From positions 310,001 through 374,000 of the forward strand of contig CAVVZJ010000017.1 in the NCBI GenBank assembly GCA_963752755.1: a stretch of 64,000 nucleotides of DNA. Reading direction: 5' to 3'. The notes beneath the pieces are model-generated. The model ran no database searches and was not told the origin of the DNA. It saw nothing but the letters and a program-made list of their open reading frames with translations. Position numbers and translations under genes: made by a program. Origin of the DNA: CAVVZJ01 sp963752755. GTDB lineage: Bacteria; Planctomycetota; Planctomycetia; Isosphaerales; Isosphaeraceae. Below are positions 1-9,648 of this stretch, in pieces. How positions within the stretch are numbered: position 1 is the first letter of the stretch; each line of letters opens with the position of its first letter.

Positions 1-27
1 GTTTGCGGCTCGTGGAGGACGTTTCCA

Positions 28-97
28 GCTCGTAGGGTGCTTGGCAAGCACGGATCATGACGCGGACGTCATAATGCTGGGAGAGCACCCTACGAGC
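28..97. repeat. Palindromic hairpin element next to the NHL gene
   Basis: A perfect 14-bp inverted repeat (GCTCGTAGGGTGCT at 28-41, complement at 84-97) encloses a smaller ATGACG/CGTCAT hairpin. It begins 16 bases beyond the stop codon of the minus-strand NHL-thioredoxin gene, so it could act as that gene's terminator. It has no T-run. The TAGGGTGC arm core recurs in the hairpin at 53714-53774, which suggests a repeated palindrome family more than a simple terminator. Confidence 0.6.
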
Positions 98-112
98 CGG
101 GGAGTGGCGGGA

Positions 113-2200
113 CTACTTTTCGGCGTCCTTGGGCTGGGCGGCAGGGGTTGTCAGGGAGACGACGGGATCGCCGCCGGGGGCGAAGGTGACTGGCACCTTC
201 CAGACGTAGTTCTTCACCCGACAGAACCCGGCGCCGCCTTCCTTGCACTCGAAGGTGGAAACGGAGAGCCGGACGGCCAGTTTGTTCCCCGCCGCGAGAG
301 CCTTGGCCAGCGGCACGTCGACCTCGAACTTCTCCCGGGGCGGGTCGAGCCGGAGGCCGGTCGAGGAGACGTCGGGGCCGAGGGCCGCCGGGTCCTCGGG
401 GGTCTCGAGCAGGACGGGCATCGGGGCCTCGGGGTTGATCTTGAAGCCTTCGGGCAGGGAGACGGTCACATCGAGCTTGAAGTCGCGGCCGGGGGTAACC
501 TGAACTGGCGGCACGTCGATGACGACCGGGTTGGGGAACCTCGGCTTGCTCGCGGGCGGCTTCGGGGCCGCGACGCCTTCGAGCTTCAAGGTCTGAACGG
601 TCTTGGCGCTGAGGCTCAGGACGCGGATTTCGTGATTGTTCGAGTCCGCGATGAAGAGGCTGTTGCCGAGGGCGCTGAGGCCGCCCGGCTCGTTGAACTG
701 GGGTGGGTTGTCGAGCTGACCCGCCTGGCGAGTCCCGGCGAGGGTCTTCACCTCGCGGCTGGCCAGATCGATGGCCTTGACCTTATTGTTGTAAGTGTCG
801 GCCACGTAAAGCTTGCCGTCGGAGTACGAAACCCCGAGGCAGTGCTGGAGGCGGGCCTTGTTGCCACGTCCTTCCTGGTCACCGAAGGCGAACAGGCTCT
901 GACCGAGCGGCAGGTCGTGCGTGCCCGCGACAGTGACGACTTCGTGGGGCCGATCGAGGTTGATGGCGCGGATGGCCGAACCCTCGGAGTCGGCGACGTA
1001 AAGGTACTTTCCGTCGGTCGCGAGACCGCTCGGCTGGGCGAACGCGGCCTCAGCGATCGAGCCGTCGTTGATGTCTTCCTTGCCGGTGCCGGCCCAGACG
1101 CCGACGTAGTTCTGGGCGAGGTCAAGCTTCCAGATCTGATGCGTGCCGGCCATCGCGATCAGGAGCGTCTGGGTCTCGGGCACGAGGACGAGGTCCCATG
1201 GACTGCTCAGGCCGGTCTTCGAGGCCGGTCCGCCGCCCGATCGGCGATAGGACTGCTTGCCGTCGCCGGCCACCGTCTTGACGGTTTGAGACTTCAGGTC
1301 GCAGGCGCGAATGGCGTGGTTCTCCACGTCAGCCACGTAGAGCACGTCACCCACCAGGCAAAGGCCCTGAGGCCGGTTGAACTGGGCCTTGTCAAACGGA
1401 CCGTCCTGGAGGCCGGTGCCACCGTTCCCGACGGTGGCCTGGTGCTGGCCGTGGAGGTCGGTGACGACGATCCGGTTGTGGCCCGTGTCGGTGATGAACA
1501 GGCGCTTGGAGCCGCCGTCCGCCAGGACCTTGCCGGGGTAGAGAAGGGGACCCTCAGGGGTCCGGTACACCTCGGCGGGGAAGTGCAGGGGGGTGGTGTC
1601 GAGCTCGTTGCGGGCCTTGTGCTGGGAAACCAACTTGCCGATGACCTTGTCCAGCGTCTCGCGGTGCCCCTCGCCGGCCGCCTGGCCGACGTAGCGGCCG
1701 TTGGCGTCGATCAAGACGAGCGTCGGCCAGCTCTGGACACCGAAGCGGTTCCATAAGACCTGGTTGGCATCGTTGATAACTGGATGCTTGATCCGGTACT
1801 CGGCGACTTTCTGGCGGATGTTCTCGGTGTCCTTCTCGGCGTCGAACTTGCCGGTGTGGACTCCGATGACGACCAGCTCGTTGGGATACTTCTTTTCGAG
1901 GTATTCGAGGTCGGGCAGGATGTGGTGGCAGTTGATGCAGCAGTAGGTCCAGAAGTCAAGCAGGATCAACTTGCCGCGAAGGTCCTGAATGCGGATCGGC
2001 CCGGCGACGTTGATCCAGTCCACTCCACCTTCCAGGGAGACGGCGGCCCCTTGCTGGAAGGCGATGGGCTGGAGGCTCGGCCGATCCGGTTGTGTCGGCC
2101 GACGGTCGCCGCGAGAGAGGCCGAAGCCGATCGCTGCTGTGGCCACGAGGGCCAGCATCGCCGCCAAGTCCCTGAGAGGTCGAGAGCTGGTTTGACGCAT
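113..2200 (-). CDS. Thioredoxin-domain protein with NHL repeats
   Basis: Predicted 695-aa exported redox protein. An N-terminal hydrophobic segment (about residues 10-28) looks like a signal peptide or anchor. It is followed by a thioredoxin/TlpA-type domain with motif FWTYCCINC, where the CxxC pair is about residues 88-91. About 330 residues of NHL-type beta-propeller repeats follow (recurring motifs such as LFITDTGHNRI, LYVADVENHAIR, LYVADTYNNKV), then a C-terminal domain resembling the thiol-oxidoreductase partner region. NHL-thioredoxin fusions are common in planctomycetes; the substrate is unknown. The start at 2200 was chosen over upstream in-frame ATGs because GGAG lies 8 nt before it. 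The open frame upstream of the start lacks a plausible leader. The gene has no frameshift. Confidence 0.88.
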   Translation of the reverse strand: MRQTSSRPLRDLAAMLALVATAAIGFGLSRGDRRPTQPDRPSLQPIAFQQGAAVSLEGGVDWINVAGPIRIQDLRGKLILLDFWTYCCINCHHILPDLEYLEKKYPNELVVIGVHTGKFDAEKDTENIRQKVAEYRIKHPVINDANQVLWNRFGVQSWPTLVLIDANGRYVGQAAGEGHRETLDKVIGKLVSQHKARNELDTTPLHFPAEVYRTPEGPLLYPGKVLADGGSKRLFITDTGHNRIVVTDLHGQHQATVGNGGTGLQDGPFDKAQFNRPQGLCLVGDVLYVADVENHAIRACDLKSQTVKTVAGDGKQSYRRSGGGPASKTGLSSPWDLVLVPETQTLLIAMAGTHQIWKLDLAQNYVGVWAGTGKEDINDGSIAEAAFAQPSGLATDGKYLYVADSEGSAIRAINLDRPHEVVTVAGTHDLPLGQSLFAFGDQEGRGNKARLQHCLGVSYSDGKLYVADTYNNKVKAIDLASREVKTLAGTRQAGQLDNPPQFNEPGGLSALGNSLFIADSNNHEIRVLSLSAKTVQTLKLEGVAAPKPPASKPRFPNPVVIDVPPVQVTPGRDFKLDVTVSLPEGFKINPEAPMPVLLETPEDPAALGPDVSSTGLRLDPPREKFEVDVPLAKALAAGNKLAVRLSVSTFECKEGGAGFCRVKNYVWKVPVTFAPGGDPVVSLTTPAAQPKDAEK

Positions 2201-2452
2201 GCGCATGACTCCGCAACGAGTTGGGCGCGAAAAGGGCCCGTGATAACTCCCCCATTGTACTCCGACGACCGCCATCGGGGCGAACGGTTTTTCCCGGTGA
2301 TGTCGCAACCGGGTCTCAAGCCTGTCCCGACACCGTCCGAGATGTTAAGATTACGTCACGATTGCCGGGCCGGGACGGCGGACCGTCCCCTGACCTCCCG
2401 CGCCGCGATTTCCCCCAGCAGGTCGATCGGTTCGAGGATGCGAGGGCCGGGC

Positions 2453-3443
2453 ATGGACAAGTCGCTCATCTGCTCCTCGAAGCAGCTCGACCCCTTCGGC
2501 GAGCTGAAGATCCTCGCTGGTTCCGCCAGCCAGGATCTGGCCCGCAACATCGGCCGATACTGTAACACCGAGCTGGCCCGCTGCGAATCGCACATCTTCA
2601 GCGAGGGCACGATCTTCGTCCGCGTGCTGGAGAATGTCCGCGGCCGGGACTGCTTCATCGTCCAGGGCACCGAGTTCCCGGTCAATGATAACTTCATGGA
2701 GCTGGCCTTCTACGTCGATGCCCTGAAGCGGGCCAGTGCCATGCAGGTGACGGCGGTGATTCCCTATTTCTCCTACGCGAAGGGCGACAAGAAGGACGAG
2801 CCCCGCGTCTCGATTCGGGCCCGCGCAGTGCTCCGACATGCTGGAAGCCGTGGGCGTGGACCGAGTGCTGACGATGGACTTGCATAGTCCCCAGATCCAG
2901 GGGTTCTTCAAGGTCCCGGTGGACCATCTCTACGCCCTGCCCACCCACGTGGAATACTTCAAGAAGAAGGAGATCCCCGACCTCGTGGTCGCCGCGCCCG
3001 ATGTCGGCTTCTCCAAGCAGGCCAACCGCTACGCCAAGGCAATGCGAGCCCCCCTGGTCATCGGCAACAAGATGCGGCATGGTCACGACGAGCGGGCCGA
3101 GATCCAGGAGGTCATCGGCGACGTGAAGGGCAAGAACGTCCTGATCGTGGACGACTTCACGATCTCTGGTGGAACCTTGATTGAGATGGCCGTTGCCTGC
3201 AAGGAACGCGGGGCGCGGGACGTCTATGCCTGCGTCTCCCACGGCGTCTTCTCCAGGGGCTCTGCCGACCGAATCGCCCGCAGTCCGATCAAGGAACTGG
3301 TGCTCACCGACACCATCGGTATCCGCTCCGAGCCGCTGGCCCCCAATTGCACGGTCATCAGCGTCGCTCCCTTGTTCGCCCAGGCGATCCTCTCGATCCA
3401 TCGACGCGAGAGTGTCAGCCGGCTTTTCGACGGCATCGACTGA
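2453..3443 (+). CDS. prs: Ribose-phosphate pyrophosphokinase (frame interrupted)
   Basis: Makes PRPP from ribose 5-phosphate and ATP in the cytoplasm, feeding nucleotide, His and Trp synthesis. The first part (2453 to about 2822) has the PRPP synthetase N-terminal features, including GSASQDLARNI, QGTEFPVND and PYFSYAKGDKKDEPR. The second part (about 2824-3443) carries LTMDLHSPQIQGFF and the PRPP-binding loop LIVDDFTISGGTL. The two parts lie in different frames: reading GCCCGCGCAGTGCTCC with one base fewer joins them. Total length is 991 nt, i.e. 330 codons plus one base, normal for the family (about 315 aa). This gene is normally essential, so I infer a sequence error. A large palindrome follows 36 nt after the stop. 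Confidence 0.9.
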
Positions 3444-3479
3444 GGAGTTGAGGACTTCGGGACGGAGGTCGGTCCCCGG

Positions 3480-3557
3480 GTGCGACGCCCACGTCTTCGT
3501 GAGCAGGCCCGCGGTTCGAGGGCGACCGGCCTGCGCACGAAAACGTGGGCGTCGCAC
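3480..3557. repeat. 78-bp near-perfect palindrome downstream of prs
   Basis: The 22-base arms at 3480-3501 and 3536-3557 match at 21 positions. A second inner stem GCAGGCC/GGCCTGC (3503-3509, 3528-3534) continues it. It lies between prs and the AAA ATPase gene, so it could terminate prs transcription, but it has no T-run. It belongs to the set of large intergenic palindromes seen across this window. Confidence 0.65.
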
Positions 3558-3716
3558 TTAAGAACTCCCCGAAGGGAAGAACGGTACGACCCAGGAGCGG
3601 GGTGGCCCCGCCTTGACGCCCGGATTAGCATAAGGTTGCGGGCCGTTCCGCATCGACCGCATGCGGGAACGGTCCGTCCCAATGCCCCTCGCGCCTGCAA
3701 CCGGAGACAGTATTCG

Positions 3717-5144
3717 ATGGCGACGGATCGACCCCGCACCCTCGGCGAGTTGAAAGCCTGTGGCTACCCGATGGAGTCGGTCAAGGACGAGATGAGGCGC
3801 AACCTCATCGCCAAGGTTCGCGCCGGTGAGCCGCTGTTCCCCGACATCGTCGGCTACGAAGAGACGGTGATCCCCCAGATCCAGAACGCCGTCCTCTCAA
3901 AGCACGACATCCTCTTCCTCGGCCTCCGCGGCCAGGCCAAGACCCGGATGCTCCGTCAACTCGTCTATCTGCTCGACGACGCAATGCCGGTCATCGAAGG
4001 CTCGGAGGTCCATGACCATCCGTACGCCCCCGTCTCGAAGGAGGCCCGCGACAGGGTCGCCGCGATGGGCGACTCCACTCCGATCGCCTGGGTCGGTCGC
4101 GAGGATCGCTACCACGAGAAGCTCGCCACGCCCGACGTGACCATCGCCGACCTGATCGGCGAGATCGACATGATCAAGCACGCCGAGGGTCGCTACCTCT
4201 CCAGCGAGCTGACCATGCACTTCGGCCTCATCCCGCGGACCAACCGCGGAATCTTCTGCATCAACGAGCTGCCCGACCTCTCGCCGAAGATCCAGGTCGG
4301 CCTGTTCAACGTGCTGGAAGAGCGCGACGTCCAGATCCGCGGCTACCCGATCCGCCTGAACCTCGACCTCTGCATGGTCTTCTCGGCCAACCCCGAGGAC
4401 TATACCAACCGCGGACGGATTGTCACCCCGCTCAAGGACCGAATCGGTTCCGTCGTGCGGACCCACTACCCGCTCACCCGCGAGCTCGGCATCGAGATCA
4501 GCGACGCCAACGCCTGGCTCACCCGCGATGGCTCGCGCCTGGCGATCCCCTTCTATGTCAAGGAGATCGTCGAGGAGACGTCCCGACTGGCCCGGTCCAG
4601 CCCGCACGTCAACCAACTCTCCGGCGTCTCGGTCCGCATGTCGATCGCCAACCTGGAGAACGTCGTCTCGAACGCGGAGCGGCGAGCCCTGGTCAACGGG
4701 GAAAGCTGGGTCGTACCTCGCGTGAGCGACCTGATCCATGTCGTGCCCAGCTCGCGCGGCAAGCTCGAACTGACGATGAGCGAGGACGACGGCGAGGAGG
4801 ACACGCTCATCGGCCGGATCGTCGCCGAGGCGGTCAAGAATGTGTTCTCCCAGTATTTTGATGCGAAGGAGTTCCGCGCCGCGATCGACTTCTTCGAGGC
4901 CGGTAAGGGGATCGAGATCGGCGACACGATGCCGGTCCGCCAGGTGCTCGACCGGATTGAGAAGGTGCCCCAGCTCCGGAAGCGGGCCGAGGAGCTTGCT
5001 CGCAAGGTGCAGCCCGAGATGGAGGAGCCGTCCGCGAAAGAAGCGGCCGTGGCCGCGGCGGCGGAGTTCATCCTGGAGGGTTTGCACGTCAACAACAAGT
5101 TGAACAAGAACGTGAAGTCGGGTTCCTCCGCTTATCGTCGCTAA
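3717..5144 (+). CDS. MoxR/ChlI-type AAA+ ATPase
   Basis: 475-aa AAA+ ATPase of the MoxR/magnesium-chelatase I type. The Walker A region is GLRGQAKT (about residues 69-76). A Walker B-like GIFCINELPDL and a sensor segment MVFSANPEDYTNRGR follow. Such ATPases pair with VWA proteins to remodel or insert metal into client complexes; here the VWA gene starts 25 nt downstream, so the two are surely one operon. No chlorophyll or cobalamin genes lie nearby, so a generic MoxR-like chaperone role is more likely than pigment synthesis. Start: ATG at 3717 with GGAGA 9 nt before it. A longer open frame upstream runs through the palindrome and is unlikely to be translated. No frameshift. Confidence 0.85.
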   Translation: MATDRPRTLGELKACGYPMESVKDEMRRNLIAKVRAGEPLFPDIVGYEETVIPQIQNAVLSKHDILFLGLRGQAKTRMLRQLVYLLDDAMPVIEGSEVHDHPYAPVSKEARDRVAAMGDSTPIAWVGREDRYHEKLATPDVTIADLIGEIDMIKHAEGRYLSSELTMHFGLIPRTNRGIFCINELPDLSPKIQVGLFNVLEERDVQIRGYPIRLNLDLCMVFSANPEDYTNRGRIVTPLKDRIGSVVRTHYPLTRELGIEISDANAWLTRDGSRLAIPFYVKEIVEETSRLARSSPHVNQLSGVSVRMSIANLENVVSNAERRALVNGESWVVPRVSDLIHVVPSSRGKLELTMSEDDGEEDTLIGRIVAEAVKNVFSQYFDAKEFRAAIDFFEAGKGIEIGDTMPVRQVLDRIEKVPQLRKRAEELARKVQPEMEEPSAKEAAVAAAAEFILEGLHVNNKLNKNVKSGSSAYRR

Positions 5145-5169
5145 ACAGGTCCGCCTCGGGGAGATCGCC

Positions 5170-6309
5170 ATGTCCCTGTTCGAATACACCAAGTGGGACG
5201 GCTCGCAGCAGTTCCAGCCCCAGTCGGCGGACAAGCTGTTCGACCAGATCTCGGAATACGTGCTTCAGTACGGCGAGCAGGTGCTCCGGCAGTTCGACGA
5301 CCTCGACGAGGATCAGCAGGACATCCTCGAACTGCTCCAGAAGGAAGGCTACATCGAGCAGGACGGCGAAGGTCGCTGGCGTGTTGCCCCGCGCGGTCTG
5401 CGGCGGATTCAGGACAACGCCCTTTCAGAACTCTTTCAGACGTTTCAGCGTGGCACGATCGGCAAGCACGATTCCCAGCAGAAAGGCGGCGGCACGGTCC
5501 GTCTTGAGGACTCGAAGCCGTATGTTTATGGGGACTCCCTGGCGAACCTTAACCTGCACGAGACGCTGAAGAATGCCTACGGCCGCCAGGGCGGAGGCGT
5601 ACCGATCCGGCTCCAGCAGGACGACTATGTCGTCCATGAGACGGAGTATCAGACGAGCTGCGCCACAGTCGTGCTCATTGATATGAGCGGGTCGATGGCC
5701 CGTTACGGCAAGTATGCCACGACGAAGAAGGTCGCCCTCTCGCTCCAGGCGATGGTCCGCGGACAATACCCGCAGGACACGTTGAAGATGGTCGGATTCT
5801 ACACCCTGGCCAACGAATTGACCGAGCGCCAGCTCGTCGGCTCGGCTCCAAAGCCGGTCGGGATCTATGACAGCCGGGTCCACCTCCGGCTGAGCCTCGA
5901 TGCCCCCTTGCCGAGGCAGGTGCAGCACTTCACCAACATCCACGCCGGCCTGAAGCTCGCCCGCGGTATTCTCAGCCGTTCTGGTGCGGCGAACAAGCAA
6001 ATCATCGTCATCACCGACGGCGAGCCGACCGCCCACATCGAGGGGCGTGAGGCGGTCTTGAACTATCCCCCTTCGGACAAGACCGCCCGCCACACGCTCG
6101 CCGAGGCGAAGAAGTGCGCGGCGGCCGGCATCCGGGTGTCGAGCTTCGCCTTGATCGAGGATTACTTCTATTTCGGCCTGGTCAACTTCGTCGAGGAGAT
6201 GGCCAAGGTGACCCAGGGCGTCGCCGCTTACTGCTCGGCCGACGACCTGGGCAAATACGTCTTCGACAGTTTCATCGGCGGCCGTCGCCAGCGCCGTATG
6301 GGCCATTGA
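5170..6309 (+). CDS. VWA-domain protein, partner of the AAA ATPase
   Basis: 379 aa. The N-terminal 120 residues are helical with an acidic stretch (QFDDLDEDQQDILELL). The C-terminal half is a von Willebrand A domain with an intact MIDAS DMSGSM (about residues 171-176) and a later TDGEP motif. There is no signal peptide, so it is cytoplasmic. Gene order ATPase-VWA with a 25-nt gap fits the MoxR-VWA pairing, in which the VWA protein delivers the ATPase to a client. The client is not encoded next door: the next gene is convergent and unrelated. The basic C-terminus (GGRRQRRMGH) is notable. Confidence 0.82.
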   Translation: MSLFEYTKWDGSQQFQPQSADKLFDQISEYVLQYGEQVLRQFDDLDEDQQDILELLQKEGYIEQDGEGRWRVAPRGLRRIQDNALSELFQTFQRGTIGKHDSQQKGGGTVRLEDSKPYVYGDSLANLNLHETLKNAYGRQGGGVPIRLQQDDYVVHETEYQTSCATVVLIDMSGSMARYGKYATTKKVALSLQAMVRGQYPQDTLKMVGFYTLANELTERQLVGSAPKPVGIYDSRVHLRLSLDAPLPRQVQHFTNIHAGLKLARGILSRSGAANKQIIVITDGEPTAHIEGREAVLNYPPSDKTARHTLAEAKKCAAAGIRVSSFALIEDYFYFGLVNFVEEMAKVTQGVAAYCSADDLGKYVFDSFIGGRRQRRMGH

Positions 6310-6348
6310 GTGGCCAGGAATCTGAGGTTTTCTGACTCGGGATGGTCT

Positions 6349-7980
6349 TCATTTTCGCTCGGTCCCGCTCCCGGCCGCGATGGCCGGTCCGCTGGCCGGA
6401 TCAAGACGGGTGACCGACACGACCGGTTGGCCTCCGTGGTCGATCTCCCAGCGGTGGGTCCGGTCGACGTCGGTCGCCGACAACACCGAGCGGTCCAGCT
6501 CCTGATCGATGTAGCCAACGGTGAAGGCCCCTTGCTCGATGAGTTGCCGGAGCCGCCGACGTCGTGCCTCCTCAGTGTCGCCGAGTCGGTCGTAGGCCAC
6601 GACTCGCAGCTCGGGGCGGGCCAGGGCGAGGTACTCCAGCGGCTTATGGAACCACCAGTTCTGCGCCACGACGACCCGCTTGCTCGACCGGCGTTCCAGA
6701 GATCCCGATTCGGAGCCGGAATCGAGGTCGTCCGCGATCTGTTCAAAGGCGCATTCGAGTGGGCCGCGGACGGTCCACGGCTCCAGGAGCGAACCACCGC
6801 CCAGGCGGGCATGGTAGATCAGCATGTGGTCCCGCATATCCGCCAGAGGAACGAAGGCCAGAGCGATCAAGAGAAGGGTCCCCAGGAGACGGAGTCGGGG
6901 GGCTCCCTCGACCGTTCGCCTGCGGAGCAGTGGCTCAAGCCCCAGCGCGATTGCGACAGCCGTCGGCGCGAGGAAGACGAAGCCATAGCGCATCGTGTCC
7001 ACGCCAAAAACGCTCGGACCGGCGAGGAAATGCAGCCCCGCCATCCCGACGAGCAGACCCAGGACCAGGCCAAGTCGGTCCCATGAGCGATCGAACATCC
7101 ACCTTGGAACGGCGACCAGGACCAGGGCGACGAGTGCCCAGAACCCCAGCTTGCGTTGCAGAATGAAATCGGCTGATGGCTTATCGACGAGGTAAGTGAC
7201 TCCTGTGAGGAGTCGCGTGAACCCGTCGAGGTAGCGACCCCAGTCCAGGTCCCGCCCGAGCGCACCACCTTCCCGACCCGCGGCAAGCACGCCACGCCAG
7301 CCGGCATACACGCCGACCGTCCCCACCGCGAGCAGCGTCAGCCCGGCGACTCCCAGCAGCAATCGTCGCCGAGCCTCCACACTCTCGCAACGCTTCCAGG
7401 CACTCGCCACGAAGACGCCAGCCAGCGCGGGCAGGAGGAAGATATTCGTCGGATGCACCAGGAAGCAGGCAAGAAAGGCCAGCAACACTCGGAGCGGTCT
7501 CGCCTGGAAGGCGTAGGAGATCGCGAGGAGTCCAAAGAGGGGGCTTTGCGTGTGCTCGAAACCGATTCCGCCGACAAGGACGCAGGGTGGCAGGACCGCC
7601 ATCAGGACCGCCAGGGCCAGAGCCACCGGACGTCCGAAGACCCGGCGCCCGAGGGTCCAGGCCACGACAACCGCCAGCACGCCCGAGATCAAGGCCGGCA
7701 ACCGCAGGACCCAGAACTTCGGTCCGAAGACCGCAATCAAGGGGGCGAGCATCAGGGCGTAGAACGGATCGGGGACATTGCCGCTGTGAGTCAGGAGCGG
7801 GACCTTCCGGCCCAGTACCGCCCGGCCCGCCACGAGGCCGTAAAAGGCTTCGTCGCCATTGACCTCCGGCATCGCCCCGAGGGCGCAGGCCCGCAGCCAG
7901 AGCGCCTCGCCCAGGAGAGCCGCCAGGGCCACGGCGAGCCCCGTCGCCGCCAAGGTGCGGCCGATCCGTTTCATGCTCAT
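6349..7980 (-). CDS. GT39-family membrane glycosyltransferase
   Basis: 543-aa integral membrane protein with about ten hydrophobic segments. The periplasmic loop after the first segment holds the acidic pair NGDEAFY, as in the dolichyl-phosphate-mannose/ArnT (GT39) fold. Members move a sugar from a polyprenyl phosphate donor to protein or lipid. The acceptor is unknown. The soluble C-terminus after the last membrane segment is typical of the family. Alternative ATGs at 7980 and 7974 both fit. The gene converges with the VWA gene with a 39-bp gap. It has no frameshift. Confidence 0.8.
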   Translation of the reverse strand: MSMKRIGRTLAATGLAVALAALLGEALWLRACALGAMPEVNGDEAFYGLVAGRAVLGRKVPLLTHSGNVPDPFYALMLAPLIAVFGPKFWVLRLPALISGVLAVVVAWTLGRRVFGRPVALALAVLMAVLPPCVLVGGIGFEHTQSPLFGLLAISYAFQARPLRVLLAFLACFLVHPTNIFLLPALAGVFVASAWKRCESVEARRRLLLGVAGLTLLAVGTVGVYAGWRGVLAAGREGGALGRDLDWGRYLDGFTRLLTGVTYLVDKPSADFILQRKLGFWALVALVLVAVPRWMFDRSWDRLGLVLGLLVGMAGLHFLAGPSVFGVDTMRYGFVFLAPTAVAIALGLEPLLRRRTVEGAPRLRLLGTLLLIALAFVPLADMRDHMLIYHARLGGGSLLEPWTVRGPLECAFEQIADDLDSGSESGSLERRSSKRVVVAQNWWFHKPLEYLALARPELRVVAYDRLGDTEEARRRRLRQLIEQGAFTVGYIDQELDRSVLSATDVDRTHRWEIDHGGQPVVSVTRLDPASGPAIAAGSGTERK

Positions 7981-8082
7981 GTCTGTCCCACCCGGCCTCG
8001 TCCCGGAATCCGCCCCGGCTCGCGGCGGGGAGTATAGGCGATCGGGCGGGGCTGTCCAGACCGAACGAGTTGGCGGGCATGA

Positions 8083-9412
8083 TCACTGCTTCTGGAGACT
8101 GTACGGCACGACCTTGAACCCCTTCGCCTTCGCGATCGGGGTCAGGCTCGACCGGAGGTCCGTGAGCGCGAGGGGGTAAGCCTCGCCGACAAGTGGCGTC
8201 AGGTTTTTGTGTCGGAGCAGATCCAGGCCCGACTCACCGCCGGCTTCGAGGGCGTCGAGCAGGAAGACGAGGTCCTCGCGGCCGAGGGGCAGGGAATCGA
8301 TCAGTCGCGTGGTGGACGCCGCATGAACCGCGGCATTCTCCTCGCCGCCGGCGCCCACGAGCAGCACGAGGCTCACGGCGACCCCGGCGGCCTTCAGGTC
8401 GGTGATGACAATGCGGAGGTCGTCGTCGGTCCAGGTCTTGCCGTAGAGGGCACGGACGTCCAGGTCGCCCGACTCGACGCCGAGGTCCACCCGGCGGAGG
8501 TGCCAGTCGCGCAGGAGGGCAAAACCATCGCGGTTGGGACGGGGCGGAGCGAAGTCATCGAGGAAGGTATAGATGCCGTCGAGCCAGGCTTCGTCATCGG
8601 GCCGGTCGCTGAGGCGAGGACGCAAACCGGCTGAGGTGACCGGAAAGACGCTGGCGGCGATCTCGAAATAGGGAGCGATCGACGAGGCGGAACGTCGGAG
8701 CAGGTCACTCCCAGCGATCACGATGCCGCGAGCCAGGGCCGCGCGTCGGCCGAGCAAGGCGGCGACGGTCCGGGCGTGCTCCTCAAACTCGTCCAGCGAG
8801 CGAACATAAGGCTCGGCCGTCTCGCCGCCCCCGAAGCCCCAGCCGGTGGCATGGCCGAGCGTCGCCTGAAGCACGATCGGACTCGGGCAGCTCGGCGGCA
8901 GGAAGGGCAAGGGGCCGTAGGTGCCGAGGAAAGTCTCTCGCTGGCGAAACCAGGCCGCGGAGTCCCAGGAGGCGATCCGGTCGAGCATGGATCGCAGATC
9001 GTCGCGGTCAATCGGCACGGCGGGCGGGGCGGGGCCGACCGGTTCGAGACGGCTGGCTTCGAGGCTCTCGATCAGGTCGAGGGCGGTCGAGCGAATCCGG
9101 TCATCGAGCAGGTTCGCCTCGGCGAAGGGGAGGCGGCGGCGTTGGAGGACGAGGTTTGAGCCTTCGCGGATGCGTTCGATCGACTCCACGGTGCTATCGA
9201 GGGACTTCAGGGAGTGGATGCCGTCGATCAGGGCACGCTGCCAGCGGCCTTCGAGGTCGAAGTGGAAATAGGGGGCGTCGTCGAAGTAGAGCGAGAAGCC
9301 CCCGGGCTTGAAGCCGGCGAAGACCAGGGCACCCGAGGCCGCGCAGGCCGAGGCGGCGGCGGTAAGCGGTGCCAGACTGGAGCAGGCAGGCGGCTTCCGT
9401 GGTCTCGGCCAT
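8083..9412 (-). CDS. Radical-SAM-like protein without visible cluster cysteines (frame interrupted)
   Basis: The main frame contains VDLGVESGDLDVRALYGKTW and a LKAAGVAVSLVLLVGAGGEE segment. These resemble the later beta/alpha repeats of radical SAM barrels of the elongator/HemN-like type (GVESG, then strand-helix with LxGxGGEE). Nowhere in the gene is a CxxxCxxC motif visible, in either frame. The N-terminus needs a frame change near 9340-9370: ATG at 9412 starts MAETTEAACLL, and the other frame then supplies GALVFAGFKPGGFSLYFDD and PYFHFDLEGRW. The start sits just inside the 9433-9487 palindrome, consistent with a real 5' end. Total length is 443 codons plus one base. The function is unknown; a cluster-less paralogue is my inference. 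Confidence 0.6.
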
Positions 9413-9432
9413 CAGAATCTCGATCGGTCGGA

Positions 9433-9487
9433 CGTGGGCAGCACGCCGCAAGTCCTGGGAAATTCAGAGGATGGCGTGCTGCCCACG
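9433..9487. repeat. Palindrome between divergent genes
   Basis: Perfect 15-bp inverted repeat (CGTGGGCAGCACGCC at 9433-9447, complement at 9473-9487) with a 25-nt spacer. It lies between the starts of two divergent genes, so it cannot be a terminator for either. It is either an operator-like site or a member of the dispersed palindrome family. Confidence 0.6.
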
Positions 9488-9648
9488 CCCTCCAGGTCGG
9501 GAGTCGGGAATTCGACTCAACAGTCGGGGCTGACTCGATTATACTGCCTCGCCCCTGCGGAGTCGGCGTCATTCCCGACGACCGCGGGCGCGAAGCCGCC
9601 GCCCAGGGAAGGGCGACGGGGCCGCTCTGGCACGTCACGGAGGGAACC

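Noticed and set aside
41..1756. 571-codon open frame on the plus strand
   Set aside because: Shadow of the NHL-thioredoxin gene on the other strand; composition rich in Gly, Val, Glu and Arg without domains, typical of antisense frames in GC-rich DNA.
3897..5234. 445-codon open frame antisense to the AAA ATPase gene
   Set aside because: Antisense of a well-supported conserved gene; no ribosome site or domain.
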